Below are positions 23,764 to 31,774 of a stretch of 35,739 nt of DNA, in pieces (the stretch's first letter is position 1; the number at the start of each line of letters is the position of its first letter). Origin of the DNA: Actinocrinis sp035650855. GTDB lineage: Bacteria; Actinomycetota; Actinomycetes; Streptomycetales; Catenulisporaceae. The position numbers and the translations under genes are program-made. Location: assembly GCF_035650855.1 (NCBI RefSeq), contig NZ_DASRGV010000381.1, positions 1 through 35,739 of the forward strand. Direction: 5' to 3'. The notes under the pieces were generated by a model that worked only from the letters and a program-made list of their open reading frames with translations, did no database searches and had not been told where the DNA came from.

Positions 23764-26180
23764 GTTCTCCCGGCAACCGACCCGGCCGGAGCCGGGGCGG
23801 CGCACTCGGGCGCGTGGTGCGTGCCGGAGTCGGCCGTCGCAGAATACAGACACTGGTCATCGCGCTCTCCACGATGATCGCCGTCACGGCCACGGTGCTG
23901 GCCGGCGCGCTGCTCATGGCCTCGCGCGCACCCTTCGACCACGCATTCAACGCCCAGAACGGAGCGCACCTGGCCGTCCTGGCCGACGGCTCGAAGGCGA
24001 CGACCGCCCAACTGGCCGACTCGGCGCACGCTCAGGGCGTCACCGCGGCCTCCGGTCCCTATCCGCAGATCATCGCCGAGCACGGCACCGATAGCGGAGG
24101 TGACTTCCCCGGCATCGGGCTCCCGCCGATGAACATCGTCGGCCGGGCGAATCCCGGAGGACCGGTCGACGACCTGGTGCTCACCGACGGCCGCTGGATC
24201 GCGAGGCCGGGCGAGATCGTGCTCTCCACCAGCTTCTTCGGCCCCCGCGGCAGCGTCGGCATGACGATGACCTTCCCGGACCTGCCCGGCAAGCCGGTTC
24301 TGACCATCGTCGGCATCGCACAGTCGGTCACCGGCACCGCCGACGCGTGGGTCGAACCGAGTCAGATCCCTGCCTTGACCCAGCCGGGCACCGTGCCCGG
24401 ATTCCAGATGCTGTACCGCTTCGCCAATGCCGGCACCGATACGCGGGTCACCACCGACCGCAGTGCGGTGACGGCCAGGCTGCCGCGAGGCGCCGTTACC
24501 GGCTCGCTCTCGTGGCTCTCGGCCAAGCAGGACGCTGAACGCAACACCGCGCCGTTCGTGCCCTTCATCGTCGCGTTCGGCGTGCTCGGGCTGGTGATGG
24601 CGGTGATCATCATCAGCAACGTGGTCAGCGCGGCGGTCGGGGCGTCACTGCGGCGCATCGGCATTCTCAAAGCCCTGGGATTCACTCCCGCGCAGGTCGT
24701 GCGCGCCTACATCGCGCAGGCGCTGATCCCCTCAGTCGTCGGTATCGCGCTCGGCGTCGCGCTGGGCAACGTGCTCGCCGAACCCTTGCTGAACAGGGCC
24801 GAACTGGCCTACGGCACGGTCTCGCTCTCGGTAGCAACCTGGATCGACGTCGCAGCCCCCTGCGTCGCGGCCGTGCTCGTCGCGCTGACCGCGTTCGTGC
24901 CGGCGCTGCGCGCGGGAAGGCTGCGCACCGTCGAGGCCATCGCGGTCGGCCGCAGCCCGAAGGCCGGACGCGGGCGCGTCGCGCGCCAGCTACTCGGCCG
25001 CGTCCCGCTGCCCCGCGCGGTCTCGCTCGGGCTCGGCAGCCCATTCGCCCGGCCCGCGCGCACCCTGGCCGTCGCCGCGGCGGTCGCCTTCGGGGCCACC
25101 GCGCTGACCTTCGCCTTCGGACTGGTCAGCTCCTTCCAGGACGTGCGAAACGGCGAGAGCCGCGACGGCACCGCGGACGTCGCGGTCGACCTCGGCGCCA
25201 CGAGCGACGGCGCGGAAATCGCGCACGCCGGCCCGAAGGGCGCCGACCAGCCCGCGGCGAACCCGGCCGCGGTGGCGGCGGCGATCGCCGCGCAGCCCGG
25301 AACCCGCTCGTACTACGGGACCGGCGGGACACAGCTGGCGGTCTCCGGCATCTCCGGGACGACCGAGGTACGCCTGCTTCAAGGCGCGGCCGCGGCGTAC
25401 AGCGTGCCGCTCATCTCAGGTTCCTGGTTCACCGGCCCGGGGCAGGCCGTGGTGGCGACCCGCTTTCTGCAGGTCACCGGCACGAGCATCGGTTCGACGA
25501 TCACCCTGGCCGACAACGGCGCGTCGATCCCGGTGCGGATCGTCGGCGAGGTGTTCGACCTGCGCTCCCAGAACGGCGAGGTGATCACCGACGCGCGCAC
25601 CCTCGCCGCGGTCGACCACGTCGATCGGATCAGCGGCTTCGAGATCCACCTCCAACCGGGCGTCGATCGCACCGCATACATCAGGTCGTTGAACGCGAAT
25701 CTGCATCCGATATACGCGGACGCGCAGGACACGGCCCTGGACCGCGGCGGCTCGACGCTGCTCTTCTTCGAGAGCATGATCGCCATCCTGACGGCGATGC
25801 TCGGCACGGTCGCCGGGCTCGCCGTCCTGAACGCCGCCGTCCTGGAGACCCGCGAGCGGGTGCACGATCTCGGCGTCTACAAGGCGGTCGGCATGAGCCC
25901 GAGGCAGACCGTTGCGATGGTGCTCAGCTCCACCGCGCTGGTCGGGCTGTGCGCCGGAATCGTCGGCGTGCCCGTCGGTATCGCGCTGCACAGCTACGTG
26001 GTGCCGATCATGGCGCACACCGCCGGAACCAACCTCCCGCAGCAGTACATCAGCGTGTACCGCGGCAGCGAGATGGTCCTGCTCGGCCTCGGCGGCCTGG
26101 TCATCGCGATCGCGGGCGCGCTGCTCCCGGCCGGCTGGGCGGCCAAGACCCGCACCGCGACCGCCCTGCGCACCGAGTGA
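23760..26180 (+). CDS. FtsX-like ABC transporter permease
   Basis: The 806-residue permease has two FtsX-like halves. TM1 lies near 32-52, then an extracytoplasmic domain (about 55-265), three helices (about 266-292, 320-342, 362-383), TM5 near 433-457, a second extracytoplasmic domain (about 460-665), and three final helices (about 665-692, 717-742, 772-793). The segments LRRIGILKALGFTPAQVV and RVHDLGVYKAVGMSPRQTV are the paired coupling regions that touch the ATPase. Such transporters, linked to a kinase-regulator pair, usually export or sense antimicrobial peptides or lipoproteins, or move molecules in the envelope. The GTG start overlaps the ATPase stop, so the two are translationally coupled. 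Confidence 0.9.
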   Translation: MSSPGNRPGRSRGGALGRVVRAGVGRRRIQTLVIALSTMIAVTATVLAGALLMASRAPFDHAFNAQNGAHLAVLADGSKATTAQLADSAHAQGVTAASGPYPQIIAEHGTDSGGDFPGIGLPPMNIVGRANPGGPVDDLVLTDGRWIARPGEIVLSTSFFGPRGSVGMTMTFPDLPGKPVLTIVGIAQSVTGTADAWVEPSQIPALTQPGTVPGFQMLYRFANAGTDTRVTTDRSAVTARLPRGAVTGSLSWLSAKQDAERNTAPFVPFIVAFGVLGLVMAVIIISNVVSAAVGASLRRIGILKALGFTPAQVVRAYIAQALIPSVVGIALGVALGNVLAEPLLNRAELAYGTVSLSVATWIDVAAPCVAAVLVALTAFVPALRAGRLRTVEAIAVGRSPKAGRGRVARQLLGRVPLPRAVSLGLGSPFARPARTLAVAAAVAFGATALTFAFGLVSSFQDVRNGESRDGTADVAVDLGATSDGAEIAHAGPKGADQPAANPAAVAAAIAAQPGTRSYYGTGGTQLAVSGISGTTEVRLLQGAAAAYSVPLISGSWFTGPGQAVVATRFLQVTGTSIGSTITLADNGASIPVRIVGEVFDLRSQNGEVITDARTLAAVDHVDRISGFEIHLQPGVDRTAYIRSLNANLHPIYADAQDTALDRGGSTLLFFESMIAILTAMLGTVAGLAVLNAAVLETRERVHDLGVYKAVGMSPRQTVAMVLSSTALVGLCAGIVGVPVGIALHSYVVPIMAHTAGTNLPQQYISVYRGSEMVLLGLGGLVIAIAGALLPAGWAAKTRTATALRTE

Positions 26181-26291
26181 GCGGCCGGTGAGGCGCGCGG
26201 GCGACTTCGCGAGGGGGAGCCGCCCGCCCGCCGCCGCACATCCACCCGGTGAATGTCCAGTTGAACGAGAAAGCGGGCCACCACGCAAAGC

Positions 26292-26329
26292 GGTGAGGGC
26301 TGGAGCGCGCCGCTGCCCCAGCCCTCACC
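26292..26329. terminator. Bidirectional hairpin terminator
   Basis: A perfect 12-bp stem (26292-26303 GGTGAGGGCTGG, 26318-26329 CCAGCCCTCACC) with a 14-nt loop lies between the permease gene and the convergent oxidase gene. It is followed by TTCCCT. It can terminate both. Confidence 0.7.
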
Positions 26330-26366
26330 TTCCCTGCTGACCCAGACGGAAGCCTGCCTTGCCCGT

Positions 26367-29300
26367 CTACGCGTGCTTGAACACGAGCAGCGCCGCGAGC
26401 CAGACCGTGGCCGAACTGCTGGTGAACGTCGCGCTCGGGGTGCTGCCCTGGGCGACCAGTTCCTCCTCGGCCGCCAGCTCCATGTCCGAGGTGTTCGAGA
26501 TGTTCACCCGGGAGGCGAAGCCGGAGCCGGTGCCGATGGTGTCTCCGAACCCTGAGTCGGCGTAGAAGCCCAGCGCCAGCTCGCTGCCCGCGCCGACCGC
26601 GGCCGTCGCGCCCGACGAGACGGTGGCCGCGCCGGTGCTCTTCCCGACACTCGACGCCTGCACGTCGAGCGCTCCGGTGCCGGAGGCCGCGGACAATCCG
26701 GAGTACTCCAGCGACGCCAGGCCGATGTCACCGGACGCGGTGGTGCTCGCCGTGACGGTCAGCGGCGTGCCTCCCGCCGCGGCGATCGGCGCGCTCCACA
26801 CGCTCAGCTCGGTGTGATCCGAGGCGGTGAAGTGCGTCAGCTCGGTGTAGGTGTTGCCGGCCGAGTCCGTCACGCTCTTCGCGGTCGGCGATGCGGAGCC
26901 CCACGTCCCGACCTCGACGATCATGCGATTGCCGATGACCGAGGGCGAGCCGAGCGTCACAGAGGTCGACGACACTCCGCCCTTGTGCACGGAGCTCTGC
27001 TGCACGAAGGCCGGCGTGATCACGCTGGACGGCGTGACCGCGTTGGACGGCGACGACGCGGGCGACGTGCCCACGGCGTTCGTGGCCGTCACCGTGAAGG
27101 TGTAGCTGGTGCCGTTGGTCAGCCCGGTCACCGTCGCGCTGGTCGCCGGCGGGTTGCCGGAGACGGTCGTCGGGGACTGCGCCGTGCCGTTAACGTACGG
27201 CGTGACCGTGTATGACGTGATCGCCGAACCGCCGTTGCCCGGCGCGGTCCACGACACCGAGGCCGAGCCGTTGCCCGACGTGGCCGCGACACCGGTCGGC
27301 GCGGCCGGAGCGGTCGGCGGGGCGGCGGTGATGTGCACCGTCGCGGCCATCGACGGCACGCCCGCCTTGTTCAGGATGAACAGCATGTAGTCGCCGGGAG
27401 GCGCGATCGAGCCGTTCGCCGGGGCTTGCACCGACAGCGAGCCCGAGCCGGCCGTGAACGACAGCGGCACGAAGTGCTGGTCCATGTCCGACTGGTGCGT
27501 GTCCGCGCCGAACGAGACCAGGTTGACCGCGCCGATGTTCGCGGCGTCCGGGGTGTTGACCGTGATCGTCGAGCCGTACTGGGCGCTCGCCGAGGCCGAG
27601 GTGATCGTCGGCCGCGCGCCGTTGAACAGGTACGAGGGCGAATACACCTGCGAGTTGAACTGGCCCGCGTCGTTGAGCGTCTCCGGGTGCCCGCCGCCGG
27701 AGACCAGCACCGTGCCGTCCGGCTGGAGCACCGCGGTCGAGTGGTAGTTGCGTGCCGCCGCGATCGAGCCGATCGTGGTCCACTGCCCGGTCGACGGGTC
27801 CCAGATCTCCGCCGGCATCACGCCGTTGGTGATCTGCATCTGGTCCGAGACCGTCCCGCCGCCGACCGCCAGCACCCGGCCGTCCGCGAGCATCGTCAGC
27901 GTGTGATAGATCCGCGCGTTGTTCATCGGCGCGATCGACTTCCAGGTCGGCGTCGCCGCGGTCAGGTCGATGGTCGCCGCGTTGGACTGGGCCGGAGTGC
28001 TGGTGCTGACGCTCGACGCGCCGCCGCTGTAGAGGATCTTGCCCGGCAGGTACATCACCGCGGAGCCGTTGACCACGCCGCTGGGCCCGACCGGGGTCCA
28101 GGTCTGCGCGTTCGCGTCGAGCCAGTAGGAGACGTCCTCGCGCGGGCCGATGGTGAAGATCTTGCCGTTCGGGGCGAGGTAGGAGAACGGGTATTCGAGC
28201 TCGTGCACCTGCGAGGTGGTGATGCCCGAGAGCAGCGTCCAGGTGTTCGTCGACGGGTCGTACAGCTCGGGCGTGTCAGCCCACGTCGACGAGTCCGTCG
28301 AGTTGCCGCTGATCGCGACGTACCGGCCGTCCGGCAGCTCGGTCAGGTCCGGGTACCAGCGCGGCAGGTGCATGCTCGCCATCTTCGTCCAGGTCCGCGT
28401 CGCCGGATTGAAGATGTTGGTGTCCGTGATGCCGAGCATTCCGGTGGCCGCGATGCCGAAGCCGCCGGCCACCAGCACCCGGCCGTCGGGCAGCTTCGCG
28501 TTGCCGCCGCAGAAGATGCTCGCCGGGGCGTCGATCTCGGTGTAGGTGCCCGCGGCGGGGTCGTAGACGTACGTCTGCGTGGGGGTCTTCCAGCCGTCCC
28601 ACTGGATCAGCTTGCCGTCGTTCAGCAGCACCGTGTGGATCGACACGTACGGCGAGGTGACCAGCGGACCCCACTGGCCCTGCGGCTGGGCGCTGGGAAC
28701 GACCGCGTTGGACGGCGCGGAGGCGGCCGAGGTGCCGACCGAGTTCGTCGCCGTCACGGTGAAGGTGTAGCTGGTGCCGTTCGCCAGGTTGGCGACGAGG
28801 GCGGAGGCGGGCGGCGGCGAACCGCTCACGACCGTGGCCGTCTGCGCGGTCCCGCCGACGTACGGCGTGACCGTGTACGACGTGATCGCCGAGCCGCCGT
28901 CCGACGGAGCGGACCAGAACACCGTGGCCGAGCCGTTGCCCGCGGTCGCGGTCACGGAGCTTGGCGTGCCGGGAACGGTCGGCGACGAGGACGAGGAGGC
29001 GCCCTTGAGCACCACGGTAGCGGCCAGCCAGACGGTGCTGCCGCCGGTGCCGAAGGTGGCGTTGGGGGTCGCGCCCTGGTTGGCGGCCTGGTCCTCGACC
29101 AGCAGCTCCATGTCGGAGGCGCTGGAGATGTTCGAGCGCGCGGTGAAGCCGGAGCCGGGGGAGAGCGCGTCGCGGAAGCCGGAGTCGGCGTAGAAGCCGA
29201 GCGCGAGTTCGTTGTTCGCCGCGACGGTCGAGGTGGCGCCGGCGGCCACGGTGCCGGCCGCGGAGGTGGTGCCGGTGGCGTGCGCCTGCACGTCGACGAT

Positions 29301-29762
29301 CGACGCGTCCGTGTTCGGCGCGAGACCGGAGTACTCAAGGGCGGCGACGGCCATGTCGGCGGCCGAGGTGACGTTCGCGGTGACGGTGGGCGCGGTGCCG
29401 CCGCCGGCCGTGATCGGCGCGCTCCACACGCTCAGCTCGGTGTGGTCGGAGGCGGTGAAGTGGGTCAGCTCGGTGTAGCTGTTGCCGGCCGAGTCGGTGA
29501 CCGAACTGGCCGTCGCCGACTTGGAGTTCCACACCCCGACCTCGACGATCAGCCGGTTGCCCGAGGTCACCGCGGCGGGCAGCGTCACGGCGGTGGAGGC
29601 GACGTTCGAGTGGTGCGTGTTGACCTGCTGCACGAAGCTCGGCGGCGCCCCGGCGGCCTGCGCGGTCGCGATCACCGCGGTCAGGCCGAGCGTCGCGAGC
29701 GAGGCGGCTATCGAGCCGATGAGCGTTTTTCTGAAGCGTGTACGCACGTAGACACGCATCAT
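26367..29762 (-). CDS. Secreted copper-radical oxidase (galactose/glyoxal oxidase-like, AA5 type) with duplicated flanking modules
   Basis: The 1131-residue protein has an N-terminal signal peptide (basic start, cleavage near AQAAG, residue about 37). Then come a beta-rich module (about 40-255), an FN3 domain (about 262-355), a Kelch propeller with a C-terminal DUF1929 domain (about 365-795), a second FN3 (about 798-890) and a second copy of the first module (about 900-1131). The oxidase core keeps every copper/radical residue expected from galactose oxidase: Cys418 (IFCGGN) and Tyr470 (RWYPDL) for the Cys-Tyr cofactor, Tyr673-His674 (NYHSTA), and His756 (THQSDMDQ). Their spacing of 52, 203 and 83 residues is close to 44, 223 and 86 in galactose oxidase. 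It probably oxidises an alcohol or aldehyde of a glycan outside the cell, producing H2O2. Two adjacent ATGs follow GGGGGGAA. Confidence 0.88.
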   Translation of the reverse strand: MMRVYVRTRFRKTLIGSIAASLATLGLTAVIATAQAAGAPPSFVQQVNTHHSNVASTAVTLPAAVTSGNRLIVEVGVWNSKSATASSVTDSAGNSYTELTHFTASDHTELSVWSAPITAGGGTAPTVTANVTSAADMAVAALEYSGLAPNTDASIVDVQAHATGTTSAAGTVAAGATSTVAANNELALGFYADSGFRDALSPGSGFTARSNISSASDMELLVEDQAANQGATPNATFGTGGSTVWLAATVVLKGASSSSSPTVPGTPSSVTATAGNGSATVFWSAPSDGGSAITSYTVTPYVGGTAQTATVVSGSPPPASALVANLANGTSYTFTVTATNSVGTSAASAPSNAVVPSAQPQGQWGPLVTSPYVSIHTVLLNDGKLIQWDGWKTPTQTYVYDPAAGTYTEIDAPASIFCGGNAKLPDGRVLVAGGFGIAATGMLGITDTNIFNPATRTWTKMASMHLPRWYPDLTELPDGRYVAISGNSTDSSTWADTPELYDPSTNTWTLLSGITTSQVHELEYPFSYLAPNGKIFTIGPREDVSYWLDANAQTWTPVGPSGVVNGSAVMYLPGKILYSGGASSVSTSTPAQSNAATIDLTAATPTWKSIAPMNNARIYHTLTMLADGRVLAVGGGTVSDQMQITNGVMPAEIWDPSTGQWTTIGSIAAARNYHSTAVLQPDGTVLVSGGGHPETLNDAGQFNSQVYSPSYLFNGARPTITSASASAQYGSTITVNTPDAANIGAVNLVSFGADTHQSDMDQHFVPLSFTAGSGSLSVQAPANGSIAPPGDYMLFILNKAGVPSMAATVHITAAPPTAPAAPTGVAATSGNGSASVSWTAPGNGGSAITSYTVTPYVNGTAQSPTTVSGNPPATSATVTGLTNGTSYTFTVTATNAVGTSPASSPSNAVTPSSVITPAFVQQSSVHKGGVSSTSVTLGSPSVIGNRMIVEVGTWGSASPTAKSVTDSAGNTYTELTHFTASDHTELSVWSAPIAAAGGTPLTVTASTTASGDIGLASLEYSGLSAASGTGALDVQASSVGKSTGAATVSSGATAAVGAGSELALGFYADSGFGDTIGTGSGFASRVNISNTSDMELAAEEELVAQGSTPSATFTSSSATVWLAALLVFKHA
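26785..26873. repeat. Internal direct repeat, copy 1 (C-terminal module)
   Basis: About 89 bp nearly identical (only a handful of mismatches) to 29413-29501. It encodes the same core segment (YTELTHFTASDHTELSVWSA) in the C-terminal beta-rich module as in the N-terminal one. The DNA is conserved beyond what the protein requires, which points to recent duplication or gene conversion. Confidence 0.8.
29413..29501. repeat. Internal direct repeat, copy 2 (N-terminal module)
   Basis: Partner of the repeat at 26785-26873, inside the same gene and 2.6 kb away. Recombination between the copies would delete both FN3 domains and the whole oxidase core while keeping the reading frame of the module. Confidence 0.8.
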
Positions 29763-29791
29763 CCGTTCCCCCCACTACTGTTGGCGAGCGC

Positions 29792-29805
29792 GCGGCTCAA
29801 GCCGC
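29792..29805. promoter_or_regulatory. Palindrome in the oxidase 5' region
   Basis: GCGGCT-CA-AGCCGC is a perfect 6-bp inverted repeat 30 bp upstream of the oxidase start. It could be an operator or a 5'-UTR hairpin; symmetry is the only evidence. Confidence 0.35.
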
Positions 29806-29818
29806 CTGCTCAGATCTA

Positions 29819-29830
29819 TGAACCGGTTCA
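29819..29830. promoter_or_regulatory. LacI-like operator candidate
   Basis: TGAACCGGTTCA is a perfect 12-bp palindrome with a central CG, the form of sites bound by LacI-family sugar repressors in actinobacteria. It is 57 bp upstream of the oxidase start and in the shared region with the glycosidase genes. No LacI gene is in the window, so the regulator would act in trans. Confidence 0.5.
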
Positions 29831-30169
29831 AACCGGGCGGCCGGCCCCACGTCTGGGCCGACCGTGATCGCAGCCGCGACGGGCCGCGTCGTCACACAGG
29901 GGTGAATGTACTCGCGCGGCGTCGGGCCCGCAGGCTTTGTCGGGAAACGATTGTGCGGCGATCAGGCCTGAAGCCCCGCTGCATTCACACTTCTGAATGA
30001 CTATCACGTCTCTGAAACAATCCGCGCCGAATCCTTGCCGGGCCGAGGTGATCGTCGCGACAGTGAGTCGCGAACGGTTCTTCACCATCGGTCACCGCCT
30101 TGGCCGCCACGGACCGCGCTGCCCCCGAAACCGCGGTACAGCGCCACAGGCAGGAGTCGATCAAGAACC

Positions 30170-31624
30170 ATGATTCGTACGTCGCATGTCCACGCCCGCG
30201 CCCGGATCGCCGCGGTGTGCGCCGCAGTGGCCGCGCTGCTCGGATCCGGCACCGCGCACGCGAACGTGCCCGCGGCCTCCCCGTCCGCGTCCGCGCTCGC
30301 CATCGCCGTGCACCCGGACCGGATCGGCAACCCGCTGCGCCCCGGTTTCCTCGGACTTTCCTTCGGCGCCGCCACGCTCGCCGCCGACGACTACGCCGCC
30401 ACCGACCTCGCCGGTTATCTCAGGACTCTGGGACGCGGCGGCATCCTGCGGGTCGGCGGCAACTCCGGCGACAGCACCTTCTGGACCTCGACCGGCGAGA
30501 CCGCGCCGTCCTGGGCGGTCGGCACGATCACCCCGCAGAAGCTGAGCCACCTCGCCGCCGTCGCACGAGCAGCGCACTGGCGCGTCGTGCTCGCGGTCGA
30601 CCTCAAGCACCCCGACGCGGCCCGCGCCGCCGACGAAGCCCGCTACGCGCAGCGGATCTTCGGCCGCGCGCTGCTCGCCATCGAGATCGGCAACGAGCCG
30701 AACTTCTACTACAGCAGCGAAACGGCCTACTTCGCGGACTTCCGCGCGTACGCGGCCGCGATCGAGCAGGCGGCTCCGGGCATCCGGCTGACCGGTCCCG
30801 ACGCGGAGACGAACCACCAGGCCTACCTGCCCGCCTTCACGGCGGACGAGACGGCGAACCCGACGCCGGGCCTGGCCGAGGTCACCGACCACACCTACCC
30901 GCTCAGCGTGTGCGGCGGAAGGACCGTCACGGCCGCGCAGTTGCTCGGAACCGGCGCGGTCCAGTACGAGACCACCAATGCCGACGCACTGTTCAGCGCG
31001 GCCCGGGCGCTGCACGTGACGCCCGCGATGACCGAGACCAACTCAGTGGTCTGCGCCGGGCAAGCCGGGGTGAGCGACACATTCGCCGCCGCGCTGTGGG
31101 AACTGGACTACAGCCTGCTGCTCGCCCAGCACGGAGTGGCCAACGCGCAGTTCATGGACGGCACTAACGCAGCAGGCTGCGATCCGTACACGCCGCTGTG
31201 CCCGACCGCCGGTGACCTCACCCCGCGCCCGATCTACTACGGCATGCTCGCCACATCGCTCGTCGGTTCGGGTGTGTTCGTCGGCCTCACCAACCCGGAC
31301 GCGGCCGATGTGCGCGCGTACGCCGTGCGTGATGGGCACAAGCTCACGGTGGTTCTTGATGATGTGCAGGACCCGGCGACGAGCGCTGCGACGACCATCA
31401 CGCTGAACCTCGGCACGGCGCGGCTGCATGACGGCCGGCTCATCGCGCTGACCACCTCGGACCCGGCCGGTCTCGCGGCAACCAGCGGCATCACGCTCGG
31501 CGGCCGGCAGGTCGGTCCGCACGGCGCCTTCCTCCCGCCGCACGGGAGCCATGTCACCGTGCACGGCGGCACCGCGGTCGTGACCGTACAACCGGGCAGC
31601 GCAGTCATCATCCGGTTCGATTGA
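30170..31624 (+). CDS. Secreted GH79-like glycosidase (heparanase/beta-glucuronidase type)
   Basis: The 484-residue protein has a signal peptide (RTSHVHARARIAAVCAA, hydrophobic core, cleavage near AHA, residue about 31). A TIM-barrel follows: FLGLSFGAATLA, GILRVGGNSGDSTFW, the acid/base Glu176 in IEIGNEPNFYY and the probable nucleophile Glu289 in AMTETNSVV. The C-terminal beta-domain covers about 375-484 (YAVRDGHKLTVVLDDV...AVIIRFD). The layout of barrel plus small beta-sandwich and these motifs resemble family GH79 (clan GH-A), whose members cleave glucuronic acid links. The substrate is not certain. The ATG is followed by a good signal sequence; the ribosome binding site CAGGAG is rather far (13 nt). 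The GH92 gene follows in the same direction after a large hairpin. Confidence 0.78.
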   Translation: MIRTSHVHARARIAAVCAAVAALLGSGTAHANVPAASPSASALAIAVHPDRIGNPLRPGFLGLSFGAATLAADDYAATDLAGYLRTLGRGGILRVGGNSGDSTFWTSTGETAPSWAVGTITPQKLSHLAAVARAAHWRVVLAVDLKHPDAARAADEARYAQRIFGRALLAIEIGNEPNFYYSSETAYFADFRAYAAAIEQAAPGIRLTGPDAETNHQAYLPAFTADETANPTPGLAEVTDHTYPLSVCGGRTVTAAQLLGTGAVQYETTNADALFSAARALHVTPAMTETNSVVCAGQAGVSDTFAAALWELDYSLLLAQHGVANAQFMDGTNAAGCDPYTPLCPTAGDLTPRPIYYGMLATSLVGSGVFVGLTNPDAADVRAYAVRDGHKLTVVLDDVQDPATSAATTITLNLGTARLHDGRLIALTTSDPAGLAATSGITLGGRQVGPHGAFLPPHGSHVTVHGGTAVVTVQPGSAVIIRFD

Positions 31625-31644
31625 GCCCGGCGCAGCCCCATCAG

Positions 31645-31715
31645 CGCGACATGATCGAAGCCTGAGGTCCGTCCGGCTCGCGCTCCCGCGCCGGACAGGC
31701 CTCAGGCATGTCGCG
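31645..31715 (+). terminator. Large bipartite hairpin between GH79-like and GH92 genes
   Basis: The inner stem pairs 31660-31676 with 31691-31707 (17 positions, two imperfect) around a 14-nt loop. An outer 9-bp stem pairs CGCGACATG (31645-31653) with CATGTCGCG (31707-31715), with a 6-nt bulge on the left side. It starts 21 nt after the upstream stop. It may be a terminator, an RNA stabiliser, or an attenuator for the downstream gene; no T-tract follows. Confidence 0.6.
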
Positions 31716-31774
31716 GCGATGTATCGATCTTGACTCGATCATCCGGGACGGGAAGTGTAGCCTCCGTGACAACG

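Larger units (their letters stand above)
29763..30169. other. Divergent intergenic region of the glycan locus (407 bp)
   Basis: No gene is seen between the oxidase (minus) and the GH79-like gene (plus). It contains two perfect palindromes close to the oxidase start (described separately) and several AT-richer patches (29940-30020: TTTGTCGGGAAACGATTGTG and CTGAATGACTATCACG) that could hold promoters. No promoter hexamers could be assigned firmly. CAGGAG at 30151-30156 is the only ribosome-binding-like element before the GH79-like start, 13 nt from its ATG. Confidence 0.5.

Noticed and set aside
27333..29867. An 844-codon open frame on the plus strand opposite the copper-radical oxidase
   Set aside because: Composition is dominated by Arg, Gly, Val and Asp as expected from antisense of GC-rich codons. 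The minus-strand frame has a signal peptide, FN3 domains and all oxidase catalytic residues.
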